A stretch of DNA of 64,000 nucleotides from Ruegeria sp. A3M17 (GCF_003318255.1 NZ_QOCF01000040.1:1-64000); one strand, 5' to 3'; shown: positions 43,138-52,105, counted from the stretch's first letter. Made by a program: numbers and translations. Notes: a model not told the origin generated them from the letters alone.

Positions 43138-44081
43138 GGGCTTTGAACCTCTTCGACCGGAATGATGTTGAATTCGTCCGAGATATGCGCGGTCTTTTCA
43201 ATCTCGGCCATGAACCAGTCGCGGAAAGCGGCGATCTGAGGCCTGTTTTCTGCACCTGGCAAGCACAGAAACCGAAACCGGCCTTGTGTTTCGATAGCCG
43301 TTTTGAACGGAGCAACAAGACGCCCCTCGGTCAGGTCCTTTAAGATCATCGCCCGGCGACCCAGTACCACGCCAACGCCCGCAACCGCAGCATCAATTGC
43401 GTGGTCTGCGTTCGAAAAATGCGCCCCATGCGTTGGGGCATAATCCACTCCGACCGCGCGGAACCAGGTCGGCCAATCGCTGGGCGGTTGTAGGAACGCA
43501 ATCGAATCGTCAAAGATCAATGGTGCGTCCCGCAGGCGGTCGGGGGTGGGGAATTGCTCGGCCAGATCTGGTGTCATCACCGGGGTCAGCCATTCCTTGC
43601 GAACCGGCAGGGAATACAATCCTTCATCCTCACCGTAGCCAAATCGAATGGCGACATCCACGTCATCACGTTCAAGATCCATGATCCGCAACGTTGCCGA
43701 GAATTTCAGGTCAATCTCGGGATGCGCCCGTGCAAAATCATACAGGCGCGGTGCCAGCCACTTGGCTGTCAGCGCCGGGCCTGCTGTCACGGTCAGCGAG
43801 GTATCGTTGCCCTGTCGTCGCGCAGCTTGCCACGCCGTCTGCAGTGCGGCGAATCCTTCAGCCGCGCCGGGGGCAAGGGCGCGTCCGGCCTCGGTCAGCT
43901 CAACCGCGCGGTTCAAGCGGTGAAACAACGGTCGGCCCAGATGTTCCTCCAGTGATTTGATCTGGAAAGACAGGGCTGCCGGGGTCACGCGCAACTCCTC
44001 TGCGGCTTTGGAAAAGGACATGTGGCGTGCTGCTGCGTCGAAGGCACGCAGGGCAGTTAGCGGGGGAAGATAGTCGCTCAT
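43134..44081 (-). CDS. LysR-family transcriptional regulator (GcvA-like)
   Basis: This 315-residue regulator has an N-terminal winged helix-turn-helix (LTALRAFDAAARHMSFSKAAEELRVTPAALSFQIKSLEEHLG, in parts, about 8-50) and a type 2 periplasmic-binding effector domain with VTAGPALTAKWLAPRLYDFARAHPEIDL and VDVAIRFGYG. The pattern PRLY-F-x-HPEIDL is typical of the GcvA branch. ATG 44081 is used. It overlaps yddG at its 3' end, and is divergent from a 36-residue ORF 113 bases away. Regulators of this type usually control a divergent gene, so the small ORF or the operon itself is the likely target. Confidence 0.9.
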   Translation of the reverse strand: MSDYLPPLTALRAFDAAARHMSFSKAAEELRVTPAALSFQIKSLEEHLGRPLFHRLNRAVELTEAGRALAPGAAEGFAALQTAWQAARRQGNDTSLTVTAGPALTAKWLAPRLYDFARAHPEIDLKFSATLRIMDLERDDVDVAIRFGYGEDEGLYSLPVRKEWLTPVMTPDLAEQFPTPDRLRDAPLIFDDSIAFLQPPSDWPTWFRAVGVDYAPTHGAHFSNADHAIDAAVAGVGVVLGRRAMILKDLTEGRLVAPFKTAIETQGRFRFLCLPGAENRPQIAAFRDWFMAEIEKTAHISDEFNIIPVEEVQSP

Positions 44082-44194
44082 CAATACACAAGAATATCTT
44101 AAGTGAAACTCAAAGAAAGCTCGTTTGTCGCCTTTCTTGATAAGGCGCATATTAGGTTCAAGTCAAACACAGCTGAACTGAAAGGAAGACTGCC

Positions 44195-44305
44195 ATGATC
44201 GAAATGACGACCAACCCCGCAGCTGCCCGCGCCTTTCAGCGGGCCCATGCTGAACGTGGCAAGATGATCAAACACGCCCTTATGTGGCTATTCGGTTCCC
44301 GCTGA
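44195..44305 (+). CDS. 36-residue small protein divergent from the LysR gene
   Basis: A short frame with a good Shine-Dalgarno (AAAGGAAG eight bases upstream of the ATG) encodes M I E M T T N P A A A R A F Q R A H A E followed by RGKMIKHALMWLFGSR and a stop. It is Ala/Arg-rich, likely a single amphipathic helix ending in a short hydrophobic patch. A strong terminator follows 26 bases later. I do not recognise it firmly; the ending resembles small basic proteins with a C-terminal WLFG motif, and I recall similar peptides in roseobacters but cannot confirm this. Confidence 0.65.
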   Translation: MIEMTTNPAAARAFQRAHAERGKMIKHALMWLFGSR

Positions 44306-44331
44306 GCGCTGCGCGCGCGTTCTTACGGGAT

Positions 44332-44371
44332 AAAAAAGGGCCGGTCCGCAATGGACCGGCCCGTTGTCTTT
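44332..44371. terminator. bidirectional terminator between the small ORF and phaB
   Basis: A perfect 10-bp stem GGGCCGGTCC / GGACCGGCCC (44338-44347 and 44353-44362) with a five-base loop. AAAAAA precedes it (U6 for the minus strand phaB transcript) and GTTGTCTTTT follows on the plus strand. Confidence 0.92.
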
Positions 44372-44384
44372 TCTGCGCCTCAGA

Positions 44385-45107
44385 TCAGACGAAGAATTGC
44401 GCACCGTTGGCCGAAATGGTCGAGCCATTGATGAACTGAGAATCGTCGGATGCCAGGAACGCCACGCAGCGCGCGATTTCCTCGGGCTCGCCCAGACGAC
44501 CAGCCGGAATTTGCGCGATGATCGATTCGCGCACTTTCTCAGGAACCGCCATAACCATGTCGGTGCCGATATAGCCCGGGCAGATCGCGTTGGCGGTGAT
44601 GCCTGCGCGTGCGCCTTCTTGCGCCAGCGACTTCACGATGCCTAGATCGCCCGCTTTGGTCGCGGCATAGTTCACCTGAGCGAACTGGCCCTTCTGACCA
44701 TTGATCGAGCTGATGACGATGACGCGGCCGAACTTACGCTCGCGCATGCCGTTCCAGACAGGGTGCACGGTGTTGAACACGCCGGTCAGGTTGGTGTCGA
44801 TGACCTGGTGCCACTGTTCGGGGGTCATCTTGTGGAACGGCGCGTCGCGAGTGATGCCCGCGTTTGCAACCACGATGTCGATCGCGCCAACCTCGGCTTC
44901 GACTTTTTCAATTCCGGCTTTGGATTCGTCGTAATCAGCGACGTTCCACTTGTAGGTGGCGATGCCGGTCTCTTCGGTGAACTTCGCGGCGGCTTCGTCG
45001 TTCCCCGCATAGGTGGCTGCAACATTGTACCCTTCGGCCTTGAGCGCCTTGGAAATTGCTGCGCCGATGCCGCGGGAGCCGCCGGTAACGAGTGCTGTAC
45101 GTGCCAT
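44385..45107 (-). CDS. phaB: acetoacetyl-CoA reductase
   Basis: This 240-residue short-chain dehydrogenase reduces acetoacetyl-CoA to (R)-3-hydroxybutyryl-CoA with NADPH for polyhydroxybutyrate synthesis. It has ALVTGGSRGIGAAISKAL (about 4-21), VVANAGITRDAPFHKM, the catalytic triad in VISSINGQKGQFAQVNYAATKAG (S, Y, K; about 138-160 in parts) and ANAICPGYIGTDMV. GGAGG precedes the ATG. It has its own terminator and a 187-base upstream region with the phaA terminator, so phaA and phaB are separate transcripts here. Confidence 0.95.
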   Translation of the reverse strand: MARTALVTGGSRGIGAAISKALKAEGYNVAATYAGNDEAAAKFTEETGIATYKWNVADYDESKAGIEKVEAEVGAIDIVVANAGITRDAPFHKMTPEQWHQVIDTNLTGVFNTVHPVWNGMRERKFGRVIVISSINGQKGQFAQVNYAATKAGDLGIVKSLAQEGARAGITANAICPGYIGTDMVMAVPEKVRESIIAQIPAGRLGEPEEIARCVAFLASDDSQFINGSTISANGAQFFV

Positions 45108-45245
45108 TTAGGAATCCTCCAATTAAAGTCGTCTTGGTAATGCTGTTACTTTGAGAGGTGATCGTGCGCAATATTGTTTCGTCATGATTCTCTAAATTCC
45201 GCGTGGCAATATCGTCGCATCTTTGGGTTAAGGCCCCAATGTAAC

Positions 45246-45274
45246 AAAAAAGGGCGCCCAAGGGACGCCCTTTT
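45246..45274 (-). terminator. rho-independent terminator of phaA
   Basis: On the minus strand an AAAAGGGCG / CGCCCTTTT stem (45266-45274 with 45248-45256) with a nine-base loop is followed by TTGTTAC. It starts 21 bases after the phaA stop and precedes the phaB promoter region (45108-45245). Confidence 0.88.
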
Positions 45275-45294
45275 CTATTCGCTTGTTAAAGCAC

Positions 45295-46470
45295 TTAGTC
45301 GCGCTCCACGCACAGGGCGACGCCCATGCCGCCACCGATGCAAAGGGTCGCCAGACCTTTTTTCGCGTCGCGGCGTTTCATTTCGAAGAGCAGCGTGTTC
45401 AGAACGCGGCAGCCCGACGCGCCAATCGGGTGACCGATGGCAATTGCGCCGCCGTTCACGTTCACGATCGACGGATCCCAGCCCATGTCCTTGTTCACGG
45501 CGCAGGCCTGTGCGGCAAACGCTTCGTTCGCCTCGACCAGATCCAGATCGTCAACGGACCAGCCCGCTTTCTCCAGCGCTTTGCGCGAGGCGTAGATCGG
45601 GCCTACGCCCATGATCGACGGGTCCAGACCGGCGGTTGCATAGGATGCGATACGGCCCAGTGGCTCGATCCCGCGCTTTTCAGCATTCTCGGCGGACATC
45701 AGCAGGGTCGCCGCCGCGCCGTCATTCAAGCCGGATGCGTTTGCGGCCGTGACCGAACCGTCCTTTGCGAAGGCCGGACGCAGCTTTGCCATCGCTTCCA
45801 TGGTGGCGCCATGACGGATGTATTCGTCAGCATCCATCACGATGTCGCCCTTGCGGGTCTTGATGGTGAAGGGCGTGATTTCGTCGGCGAACTTGCCAGC
45901 CTTTTGCGCGGCTTCAGCCTTATTCTGCGAGGCGACGGCGAATTCGTCCTGCATGTCACGGCTGATCTGCCATTTCTCGGCGACGTTTTCAGCGGTCTGG
46001 CCCATGTGATAGCCATTGAACGCATCCCACAGACCATCGCGGATCATCGTGTCGATGTATTTCATGTCGCCCATCTTTTGACCGGCACGCAGAGCGGCGG
46101 CGTGGGGCGAAAGAGTCATGTTCTCTTGTCCACCGGCAGCAACGATATCGGCGTCGCCCAGTTGGATGTGCTGTGCGCCCAAAGCAACGGCCCGCAGGCC
46201 CGAGCCGCAAACCTGATTGATACCCCAGGCTGCGCTTTCCTGCGGCAGACCCGCATTGATATGTGCCTGACGGGCGGGGTTCTGACCCTGAGCTGCCGTC
46301 AGAACCTGTCCCAGAATGGTTTCGCTGACTTCGCCCTTTTCCACGCCTGCGCGTTCGACTACGGCCTCCAGTACGGCGGCCCCAAGATCATGCGCGGGTG
46401 TGTTTGCAAACGAGCCGCCAAAGCTGCCCACTCCGGTGCGCGCGGCGGATGCGATTACTACGTTGGTCAT
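45295..46470 (-). CDS. phaA: acetyl-CoA C-acetyltransferase (beta-ketothiolase)
   Basis: This 391-residue thiolase condenses two acetyl-CoA to acetoacetyl-CoA. The nucleophile is in [18 protein letters not shown] (C about 88), with [15 protein letters not shown], the histidine [18 protein letters not shown] (about 345-362) and the second active cysteine in [13 protein letters not shown]. It is transcribed in the same direction as phaB but terminates before it. A palindromic GCTGCA-GT-TGCAGC sits about 125 bases upstream of its start. Confidence 0.95.
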   Translation of the reverse strand: MTNVVIASAARTGVGSFGGSFANTPAHDLGAAVLEAVVERAGVEKGEVSETILGQVLTAAQGQNPARQAHINAGLPQESAAWGINQVCGSGLRAVALGAQHIQLGDADIVAAGGQENMTLSPHAAALRAGQKMGDMKYIDTMIRDGLWDAFNGYHMGQTAENVAEKWQISRDMQDEFAVASQNKAEAAQKAGKFADEITPFTIKTRKGDIVMDADEYIRHGATMEAMAKLRPAFAKDGSVTAANASGLNDGAAATLLMSAENAEKRGIEPLGRIASYATAGLDPSIMGVGPIYASRKALEKAGWSVDDLDLVEANEAFAAQACAVNKDMGWDPSIVNVNGGAIAIGHPIGASGCRVLNTLLFEMKRRDAKKGLATLCIGGGMGVALCVERD

Positions 46471-46594
46471 TTAGACAATCCTTTACCGTCAAGGTCCTGC
46501 GGGATATTCGACGGCGCGGATCGCACAGAGATAACTCTGTGGCAGTGAGAGCGCCTCATGTTCCCCGCTCCAACTCCACATGGCATAGCGCAAC

Positions 46595-46608
46595 GCTGCA
46601 GTTGCAGC
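46595..46608. promoter_or_regulatory. TGC-rich palindrome upstream of phaA, possible PhaR site
   Basis: GCTGCA-GT-TGCAGC (46595-46608) contains CTGC-N4-GCAG. PhaR regulators of polyhydroxybutyrate genes in Paracoccus bind TGC-rich CTGC-N3-GCAG palindromes, one base shorter in the spacer. The site is about 125 bases upstream of phaA and 46 bases after the end of the EAL gene. Confidence 0.35.
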
Positions 46609-46653
46609 AACGGTCAGCTTGCCTCAGGTTGGGCGTGGACCGGATAAATCACT

Positions 46654-47493
46654 CTAACTGGCTGTATGTTTGCGCTTTTCCGCCTTCCACGGGGCGGAAA
46701 CGGTTGGGGCGCCAAACAGGAAACCCTGCAGGCAGTCGACGCCGTTTGCGATAAGGAATTCGGCATCCTTCTGTGTTTCGACTGATTCGGCGGTCACCAG
46801 AATCTCGAATTCTCGCGCAACGGCGATCAAGGCCCGCACCAGCGCCTGATTGTCCGTATTTTCGCCGATTCCGTGGATGAACTGGCCGTCGATCTTGGCG
46901 GCATCAAAGAAAAACTCGCGAAAATTGCGAAAGCTGAAATTGCTTGCCCCAAAATCATCAAGCGCAAAGGCGATGCCGCGTGGCTGCAGCCGATCCATGA
47001 AATCGATCACCAGTTCAGGCACCGTCATGGCCGAGCTTTCCGAGATTTCCAAAATCAGCCTTTCGCCGATATTGGCATCTTTCTTCAAAAACCGCTCCAG
47101 CACACGCGACCACCGCGCATAACCGATCGAACGGGCAGACATGTTGATGGACAGGCGAATGTCGGGGTTTTTGGTCAGCGTCCGCAATCCCATTTCAAGC
47201 GCAACACAGTCCAGTTCGCGCCCGATTGGAGTGTTTTCCAGTTGTGGCATGAACTCGCGCGCGGGGATGACCCGACCGGTTTCGTCCAGCACCCGGATGA
47301 AGCCTTCGTAGAAGGCGACGTCATGCGGCCTGTTCGCCTGCATCACCGGTTGAAAGGCCAGTTTGCACTGTTTGTGCTTCACCGCCTCGGTTGCCATTTC
47401 AATCGTCGAGGCATCGCGGGATTTGACAGCCGCGTTCAAGGGGCTGTCCCCACCTTCGGGCAAATCTGCCAGTACCTTCTTCCGCATGTGCAA
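46654..47493 (-). CDS. EAL-domain protein (c-di-GMP phosphodiesterase-like)
   Basis: This about 279-residue protein consists of one EAL domain. The signature is EGF (FYEGFIRVLDETG, about 61-73) rather than EAL, but the residues that bind metals or act as bases are kept: NMS (about 118), LEISESS, DDFG, AAKIDGQF and ESVETQ, and QGFLFGAP near the end. No GGDEF, PAS or TM segment is present. It is probably an active phosphodiesterase or a c-di-GMP binder. The TTG start at 47493 has AAAGGA at six bases; ATG 47487 is the alternative. Confidence 0.85.
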   Translation of the reverse strand: MHMRKKVLADLPEGGDSPLNAAVKSRDASTIEMATEAVKHKQCKLAFQPVMQANRPHDVAFYEGFIRVLDETGRVIPAREFMPQLENTPIGRELDCVALEMGLRTLTKNPDIRLSINMSARSIGYARWSRVLERFLKKDANIGERLILEISESSAMTVPELVIDFMDRLQPRGIAFALDDFGASNFSFRNFREFFFDAAKIDGQFIHGIGENTDNQALVRALIAVAREFEILVTAESVETQKDAEFLIANGVDCLQGFLFGAPTVSAPWKAEKRKHTAS

Positions 47494-47590
47494 CCCGTTT
47501 CCTTTAGCGCCGCCAGTCTGGTGACGATTTCAGAGGAAAGGTATGAATCTGCGGTTAAGACAAACGCAATTGATGGAGGTCAGGCTTGGG

Positions 47591-47779
47591 TCAGCGTGTC
47601 GTTTCCCAGATACGTCCCAGCGCTGCAAAGCCACCGACCAGCGCACCCATGAAACCCAAAAGCATCATGCCAAAGCCCAACGCGACAATCCCGGTCGCAC
47701 CTCCAGCCAGCGCCGTCAACATAGCGAGCACCACTCCGGTAAGACCCATAACGGTGGAAAGGGTTGTCAGTCTGGTCAT
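47591..47779 (-). CDS. small two-helix membrane protein
   Basis: This 62-residue protein has two hydrophobic helices (TVMGLTGVVLAMLTALAGGA and GFGMMLLGFMGALVGGFAAL) joined by a short turn, and a basic C-terminus. ATG 47779 follows GGAGGC, which is good support for translation; the longer frame to 47809 is rejected. No family recognised. It lies 97 bases before the EAL gene start on the same strand. Confidence 0.72.
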   Translation of the reverse strand: MTRLTTLSTVMGLTGVVLAMLTALAGGATGIVALGFGMMLLGFMGALVGGFAALGRIWETTR

Positions 47780-47869
47780 GTTGCCTCCGGTTACTCGCAC
47801 TGCACACATCGATTGGATATGGGACGCGAGGGCCGGATTTCAAGAATCAGGTCGGATGGGTCGGCGGGA

Positions 47870-48841
47870 TCAGGCCTGTTTTGCCTGCGCATTGGGCTGT
47901 TTGGTGTCGAATTGTTCGAATCCGGGCGTTCCACGATCCTCGGGGTGGCGGTCCAGATGCTTGGCTTTGATCTGTTCGGAATTGTCCCGGCTGCCATCAT
48001 GGCTGTAGCCGGGGGGTGCAAAGCAATAAGCCAGCCGCTGACGTAATGTCAGGCCCGGTTGTGTCGCGTCGCGCCAGATTCCAACCCACTCATGAAAAGC
48101 CACGCGCAGCGGGTTGAAGGTGCCGATATTGTGCACCAGCCCATAGTCGACGCGGTCATCTTCCTGTTCGGGGACAAATGTTCCGAACATCTTGTCCCAG
48201 ATGATGAAAACACCAGCATAGTTGCAATCCAGATAACGCGCGTTGCGACCGTGATGGGCGCGGTGGTGGCTGGGCGTATTCATCACCGCCTCGAACCAGC
48301 GAGGCATCTTGCCGATGGCTTCGGTATGAATCCAGAACTGGTAGACCAGGTTCAGACCACCGACGAACAGCACCATCGCCGGATGGAAACCCAGTAGGAT
48401 CAGAGGCGCGCGAACCACCATCATGAAGGTAAACGTATAGGTCCATGTCTGACGCAGGGCGGTGGTCAGGTTGTAGTGCTGCGAGCTGTGGTGGTTCACG
48501 TGGCTGGCCCAGACCCAGCGAATGCGGTGACCAAAGCGGTGCACCCAGTAATAGCGGAAATCATCCAGCACAAAACACAAAAGGATAACGGGGATAGAAG
48601 TGCCCAGGTTCAGCGGCGTGATCTGCCACAGCCACATGAAGAACGCATAGGCGATGAACCCCAACAGAAAGCCGGATGCGATGTTGCCAGCCCCCATGAT
48701 CAGCGATGTGACAGCGTCCCGCGTCTCATAGCGGCCACCGCGTCCTTTGACGGCGATCCACAGAAACTCGGCCAGAATGGCTGCTATGAAAAAGGGGACA
48801 GCCCACTGCACGGCGTCCGGGAAAGTCACGTGGTCAGTCAT
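47870..48841 (-). CDS. sterol desaturase / fatty-acid hydroxylase superfamily protein
   Basis: This 323-residue di-iron membrane protein has four to five TM helices and the histidine clusters of the superfamily: YYWVHRFGHRIRWVW (HxxxH), ASHVNHHSSQHYNLT (HxxHH), FWIHTEAIGKMP and TPSHHRAHHGRNARY (HHxxHH). The tail (about 285-323) is hydrophilic and unconserved in style. Substrate could be a sterol-like, carotenoid or fatty-acyl compound and is not determinable. It overlaps the upstream gene by four bases. Confidence 0.9.
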   Translation of the reverse strand: MTDHVTFPDAVQWAVPFFIAAILAEFLWIAVKGRGGRYETRDAVTSLIMGAGNIASGFLLGFIAYAFFMWLWQITPLNLGTSIPVILLCFVLDDFRYYWVHRFGHRIRWVWASHVNHHSSQHYNLTTALRQTWTYTFTFMMVVRAPLILLGFHPAMVLFVGGLNLVYQFWIHTEAIGKMPRWFEAVMNTPSHHRAHHGRNARYLDCNYAGVFIIWDKMFGTFVPEQEDDRVDYGLVHNIGTFNPLRVAFHEWVGIWRDATQPGLTLRQRLAYCFAPPGYSHDGSRDNSEQIKAKHLDRHPEDRGTPGFEQFDTKQPNAQAKQA

Positions 48842-49224
48842 GCGGGCTCCATCAGGTGCTGCCAGTGGCGGCGTTCGCGTTCGTCAAGGTGGATTATGGC
48901 TTTGGGCGTTCCGAAGTCGTGGAATTGAACCTCGAACCCTTGCGGGTGATCCAGCAGATCAAAATCCAGCAGATGCCGGGCCACGGTGTCTGCACCGAAA
49001 GACCACAGCAGACCATGTCCTGTTTCGGTTCGGATCAGGGCCGCGTGCCCGTCATGTGCAACGGTGACATCGATGATCGCATCATCCGGCGCATGGCGCA
49101 GCCATTCTGACCACGCCAATTCGGGTGATAGCACGCGCAATCGGGATCTACCTGTCAGGTGCAGCAACAGGGTTATTCCGGCGATTCCTCCGACCACCAG
49201 AGCCAATAGAATTTCAAGCGGCAT
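48838..49224 (-). CDS. membrane-anchored protein of unknown function upstream of the desaturase
   Basis: This 128-residue protein has an N-terminal TM helix (ILLALVVGGIAGITLLLHLTG) and a soluble domain of beta strands: AIIDVTVAHDGHAALIRTETGHGLLW, GADTVARHLLDFDL and GFEVQFHDFGTPKAIIHL. ATG 49224 is preceded by AGGAGG; its stop overlaps the desaturase start (ATGA). I do not recognise the domain. Coupling suggests a common process with the desaturase. Confidence 0.75.
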   Translation of the reverse strand: MPLEILLALVVGGIAGITLLLHLTGRSRLRVLSPELAWSEWLRHAPDDAIIDVTVAHDGHAALIRTETGHGLLWSFGADTVARHLLDFDLLDHPQGFEVQFHDFGTPKAIIHLDERERRHWQHLMEPA

Positions 49225-49284
49225 TCCGTCCTCCTGCGCGGCAGAGTGCAAAGCGGCAGGCAGGCTGTCAAAGGTGGCGTCGCG

Positions 49285-49614
49285 TCAGCTATGTTCCAGA
49301 GTGTCCAAAACCTCATACTGGACAACTCGCTGGACAAACGGCACCAACCCGTCCGGCCCCGAGGCGCGATCCTTTAGGTGGATACAGATATCGGGCCTGC
49401 GCGCTGCGATGATGCCCACCATCTCGCCGCGTATCCTGTCATCAAGACCGGCACCCATGATCGCGCAGGCGATGCGCGGCTCTTCGTCCAGCTGCCGTTT
49501 GACTTCTTCCTGATCATGCGCGCCAAGCCACTGGATCGGAAGGTGATCAAGTTGCCGGGCAACGTCTCCGATCACATTGGGTAAGCGCCCAATCAGTAAT
49601 ACCACAGGTCTCAT
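49285..49614 (-). CDS. hypothetical protein, receiver-like fold
   Basis: This 109-residue protein alternates hydrophobic strands and helices: RPVVLLIGRLPNVIGDVARQL, LPIQWLGAHDQEEVKRQL, ACAIMGAGLDDRIRGEMVGIIAARRPDICIHL (in parts). The order recalls a CheY-like or Rossmann fold, without the acidic phosphorylation pocket being clear. ATG 49614 with GGAGGC upstream. No family recognised; 60 bases separate it from the next gene downstream on the same strand. Confidence 0.68.
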   Translation of the reverse strand: MRPVVLLIGRLPNVIGDVARQLDHLPIQWLGAHDQEEVKRQLDEEPRIACAIMGAGLDDRIRGEMVGIIAARRPDICIHLKDRASGPDGLVPFVQRVVQYEVLDTLEHS

Positions 49615-49699
49615 CGTCGCCTCCATTCCAAGCGTACAGATTGTCCTGCCCAAAAGAAGGGCAGGAACAGTGTATCACGAGATTGAGTGCGGAGGGGGG

Positions 49700-50067
49700 C
49701 TAGTTCGAAACCGCGTAAACGGTTGGTTTACCTTTGCCTTTTTTCCGGGTCATACGCGCCGAGCTTCCGTCGATTTCCCAAACCTGGCAATCGGTCCCAA
49801 GTGCCCTGCCGTCCAGTACGCCGTTGCGGCACCGGAATTTCTTGTCCCACACCCAGCTGCCGCGGAATTTTTTGCCGCTTGTTAATTTGGCTGAAACGGT
49901 GCCATCAGCGTTGGCAACGAACACATTCCCTTGCTCATCCGTCAGTTTTTTGCCGACCAGCTGAGCGTTGAATTGATCCGCATTTTGATGCGCTTGTAAT
50001 CTGCCTGAGCGGCCCCTGCGGCGCCAATAGAAACAGCAATGGTAGGAATCAAAATTAGACGATTCAT
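49700..50067 (-). pseudogene. secreted DUF995-like protein, reading frame interrupted by a -1 shift
   Basis: A signal peptide (M N R L I L I P T I A V S I G A A G A A Q A) starts at ATG 50067 with AGGGAGA upstream. That frame stops at 49942-49944. The mature domain is in the -1 frame: NADQFNAQLVGKKLTDEQ, then FVANADGTVSAKL, GSWVWDKKFRCRNGVL, LGTDCQVWEI, to a stop at 49700. The domain frame has no ATG of its own before M at 49924. The zero-frame ends in A AAA AAC TGA, a classic slippery heptamer. It may be a pseudogene, a sequence error in the A6 run, or a programmed frameshift. The DUF995-like label is from memory of the W..C and G.DCQ pattern. Confidence 0.65.
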
Positions 50068-50128
50068 AACTAGTCTCCCTGGCTAAACACCAGAGAGACT
50101 ATCTCGATTCGGTATTATTCTTGTTCGA

Positions 50129-50695
50129 CTAGCCTTCGGCCCCGACCAGAGTAGACACGATGGCCTTGGCACTATCCGAATTCCACTCGGCATCGCCAAT
50201 CAATCGAGCAATCTCGTTGCCGTCGGGATCCAGAATAACGGTGATTGGCAGGGCGATCACGCCCATTTTGCGTGCAACTGCCGATTGGGGGTCCTGATGA
50301 CGTGGCAGGTTGTCGATGCCGTTTTCCTCGAAAAACTTCTTGATCCCGGCTGGCGAGTTGCGCCCGGTGGCCAGTGTCACGACCTCGAACTTTTCGCCGC
50401 CGAACTCTTCTTGCAGCTCGGCGATCTGGGGCATTTCCTTGCGGCAGGGTGCACACCAGGTGGCCCAGAAGTTCAGTAGAACATACTTACCCTTGTAATC
50501 CGCAAGCGTCGCGGTGCCGCCGTCATCCTCAAGCTGAAATTCAACTGCTTCGACTGGTTTTGGCTCTTTGTGCAGGATCAGCCGTTTCAGGGAGTCCTCC
50601 CGGAGCGGTGCCAGAGTTTCGGCATCCGTGGCCAAAGCCGCGTTTGCACCCAACGCAAGGGCCATATAAAGGGGGATCAGACGAAATAGGCGCAT
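50129..50695 (-). CDS. TlpA-family periplasmic thiol-disulfide oxidoreductase
   Basis: This 188-residue protein has a signal peptide ([22 protein letters not shown]) followed by a thioredoxin fold: [31 protein letters not shown] (in parts), with the active site WCAPC at about residue 88. Then come [17 protein letters not shown] and the cis-Pro segment [14 protein letters not shown]. It probably reduces disulfides in the periplasm, for example for cytochrome c maturation. ATG 50695 has CGGAG upstream. It is divergent from argH with only 21 bases between the two starts. Confidence 0.9.
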   Translation of the reverse strand: MRLFRLIPLYMALALGANAALATDAETLAPLREDSLKRLILHKEPKPVEAVEFQLEDDGGTATLADYKGKYVLLNFWATWCAPCRKEMPQIAELQEEFGGEKFEVVTLATGRNSPAGIKKFFEENGIDNLPRHQDPQSAVARKMGVIALPITVILDPDGNEIARLIGDAEWNSDSAKAIVSTLVGAEG

Positions 50696-50716
50696 ATCAA
50701 CTCCGGGTTTTCTTAC

Positions 50717-52105
50717 ATGACCGATCAATCTTCGAACCAGATGTGGGGCGGCCGCTTTGCCGCCGGTCCAGACGCGATCATGGAGGCGATCAACGCCTCG
50801 ATCGGGTTCGATCAGCGGATGGCAGCCCAGGACATTGCAGGCTCGCGTGCCCATGCCGCCATGCTGGCTGCCACAGGTGTTATAACTGATAGTGACGCGC
50901 AGGCTATTCGGGAAGGGCTGCTCACCGTTTTGTCAGAAATCCAGAACGGAGAATTTCAGTTCTCGACCGCGTTGGAAGACATCCACATGAATGTTGAGGC
51001 GCGCCTGAAAGAGGTGATTGGCGAACCCGCAGGCCGTTTGCACACAGGCCGGTCGCGCAATGATCAGGTGGCGACCGATTTCAAACTTTGGGTCCGCGAT
51101 CAGTTTGATGCGGCTGAATCCGGCCTGCTGGCCCTGATCCGCGCGCTTTTGGCGCAGGCTGAGGCTGGCGCTGATTGGGTCATGCCCGGCTTTACCCATC
51201 TGCAGGTTGCGCAGCCCGTCACATGGGGCCATCACATGATGGCCTATGTTGAGATGTTTGGCCGCGATCTGTCCCGTGTCCGCGATGCACGCGCCCGGAT
51301 GAACGAATCCCCCTTGGGTGCTGCCGCGCTGGCTGGAACGTCCTTCCCCATCGATCGTCAGATGACGGCAGAGGCGCTGGGCTTTGACCGCCCCGCCGCC
51401 AACTCGCTGGACGCCGTCAGCGACCGTGATTTCGCGCTGGAATTCTTGTCGACCGCCTCAATTTGCGCTGTACACCTGTCGCGTTTTGCCGAAGAGCTGG
51501 TGATCTGGTCTTCAGCCCAGTTCCGCTTTGTTACGCTGTCCGACCGGTTCTCGACCGGTTCGTCAATCATGCCGCAGAAAAAGAACCCTGATGCCGCGGA
51601 ACTGATCCGTGCCAAAGTGGGCCGGATTTACGGTGCGAATACTGCGCTGATGATGGTGATGAAGGGCCTGCCGCTGGCGTATTCAAAGGACATGCAGGAA
51701 GACAAGGAACAGGTCTTTGACGCCGCCGACAATTGGATGCTGGCTCTGGCTGCGATGGAAGGCATGGTCAAGGACATGACCGCCAACCGTGAAAGCCTTG
51801 CTGCCGCCGCTGGGTCTGGATTCTCGACCGCGACCGATCTGGCCGATTGGCTGGTCCGTGTGCTGGGCCTGCCGTTCCGCGACGCGCACCATGTCACCGG
51901 CTCGCTGGTCGCCATGGCCGAAAGCAAGGACTGTGACCTGCCCGATCTGACACTGGAAGACATGCATTCGGTCCATTCGGACATCACCGACAATGTCTAT
52001 TCTGTCCTTACCGTCGAAAATTCGGTAAACTCACGCCAGTCTTATGGTGGCACTGCGCCGGATCAGGTGCGTGCCCAGGTCAAACGGTGGAAGGCGCTGG
52101 TGTGA
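50717..52105 (+). CDS. argH: argininosuccinate lyase
   Basis: This 462-residue fumarase-superfamily enzyme makes arginine and fumarate. Motifs: [25 protein letters not shown] (in parts), [20 protein letters not shown] (about 107-126), [20 protein letters not shown] and the signature [20 protein letters not shown] (about 281-300). Length is normal. No Shine-Dalgarno is visible before ATG 50717. The stop overlaps the small lipoprotein gene by one base. Confidence 0.96.
   Translation: MTDQSSNQMWGGRFAAGPDAIMEAINASIGFDQRMAAQDIAGSRAHAAMLAATGVITDSDAQAIREGLLTVLSEIQNGEFQFSTALEDIHMNVEARLKEVIGEPAGRLHTGRSRNDQVATDFKLWVRDQFDAAESGLLALIRALLAQAEAGADWVMPGFTHLQVAQPVTWGHHMMAYVEMFGRDLSRVRDARARMNESPLGAAALAGTSFPIDRQMTAEALGFDRPAANSLDAVSDRDFALEFLSTASICAVHLSRFAEELVIWSSAQFRFVTLSDRFSTGSSIMPQKKNPDAAELIRAKVGRIYGANTALMMVMKGLPLAYSKDMQEDKEQVFDAADNWMLALAAMEGMVKDMTANRESLAAAAGSGFSTATDLADWLVRVLGLPFRDAHHVTGSLVAMAESKDCDLPDLTLEDMHSVHSDITDNVYSVLTVENSVNSRQSYGGTAPDQVRAQVKRWKALV

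Noticed and set aside
45283..46548. 421-residue open frame on the plus strand
   Set aside because: It is antisense to phaA, whose thiolase motifs are complete; no motif in the antisense protein.
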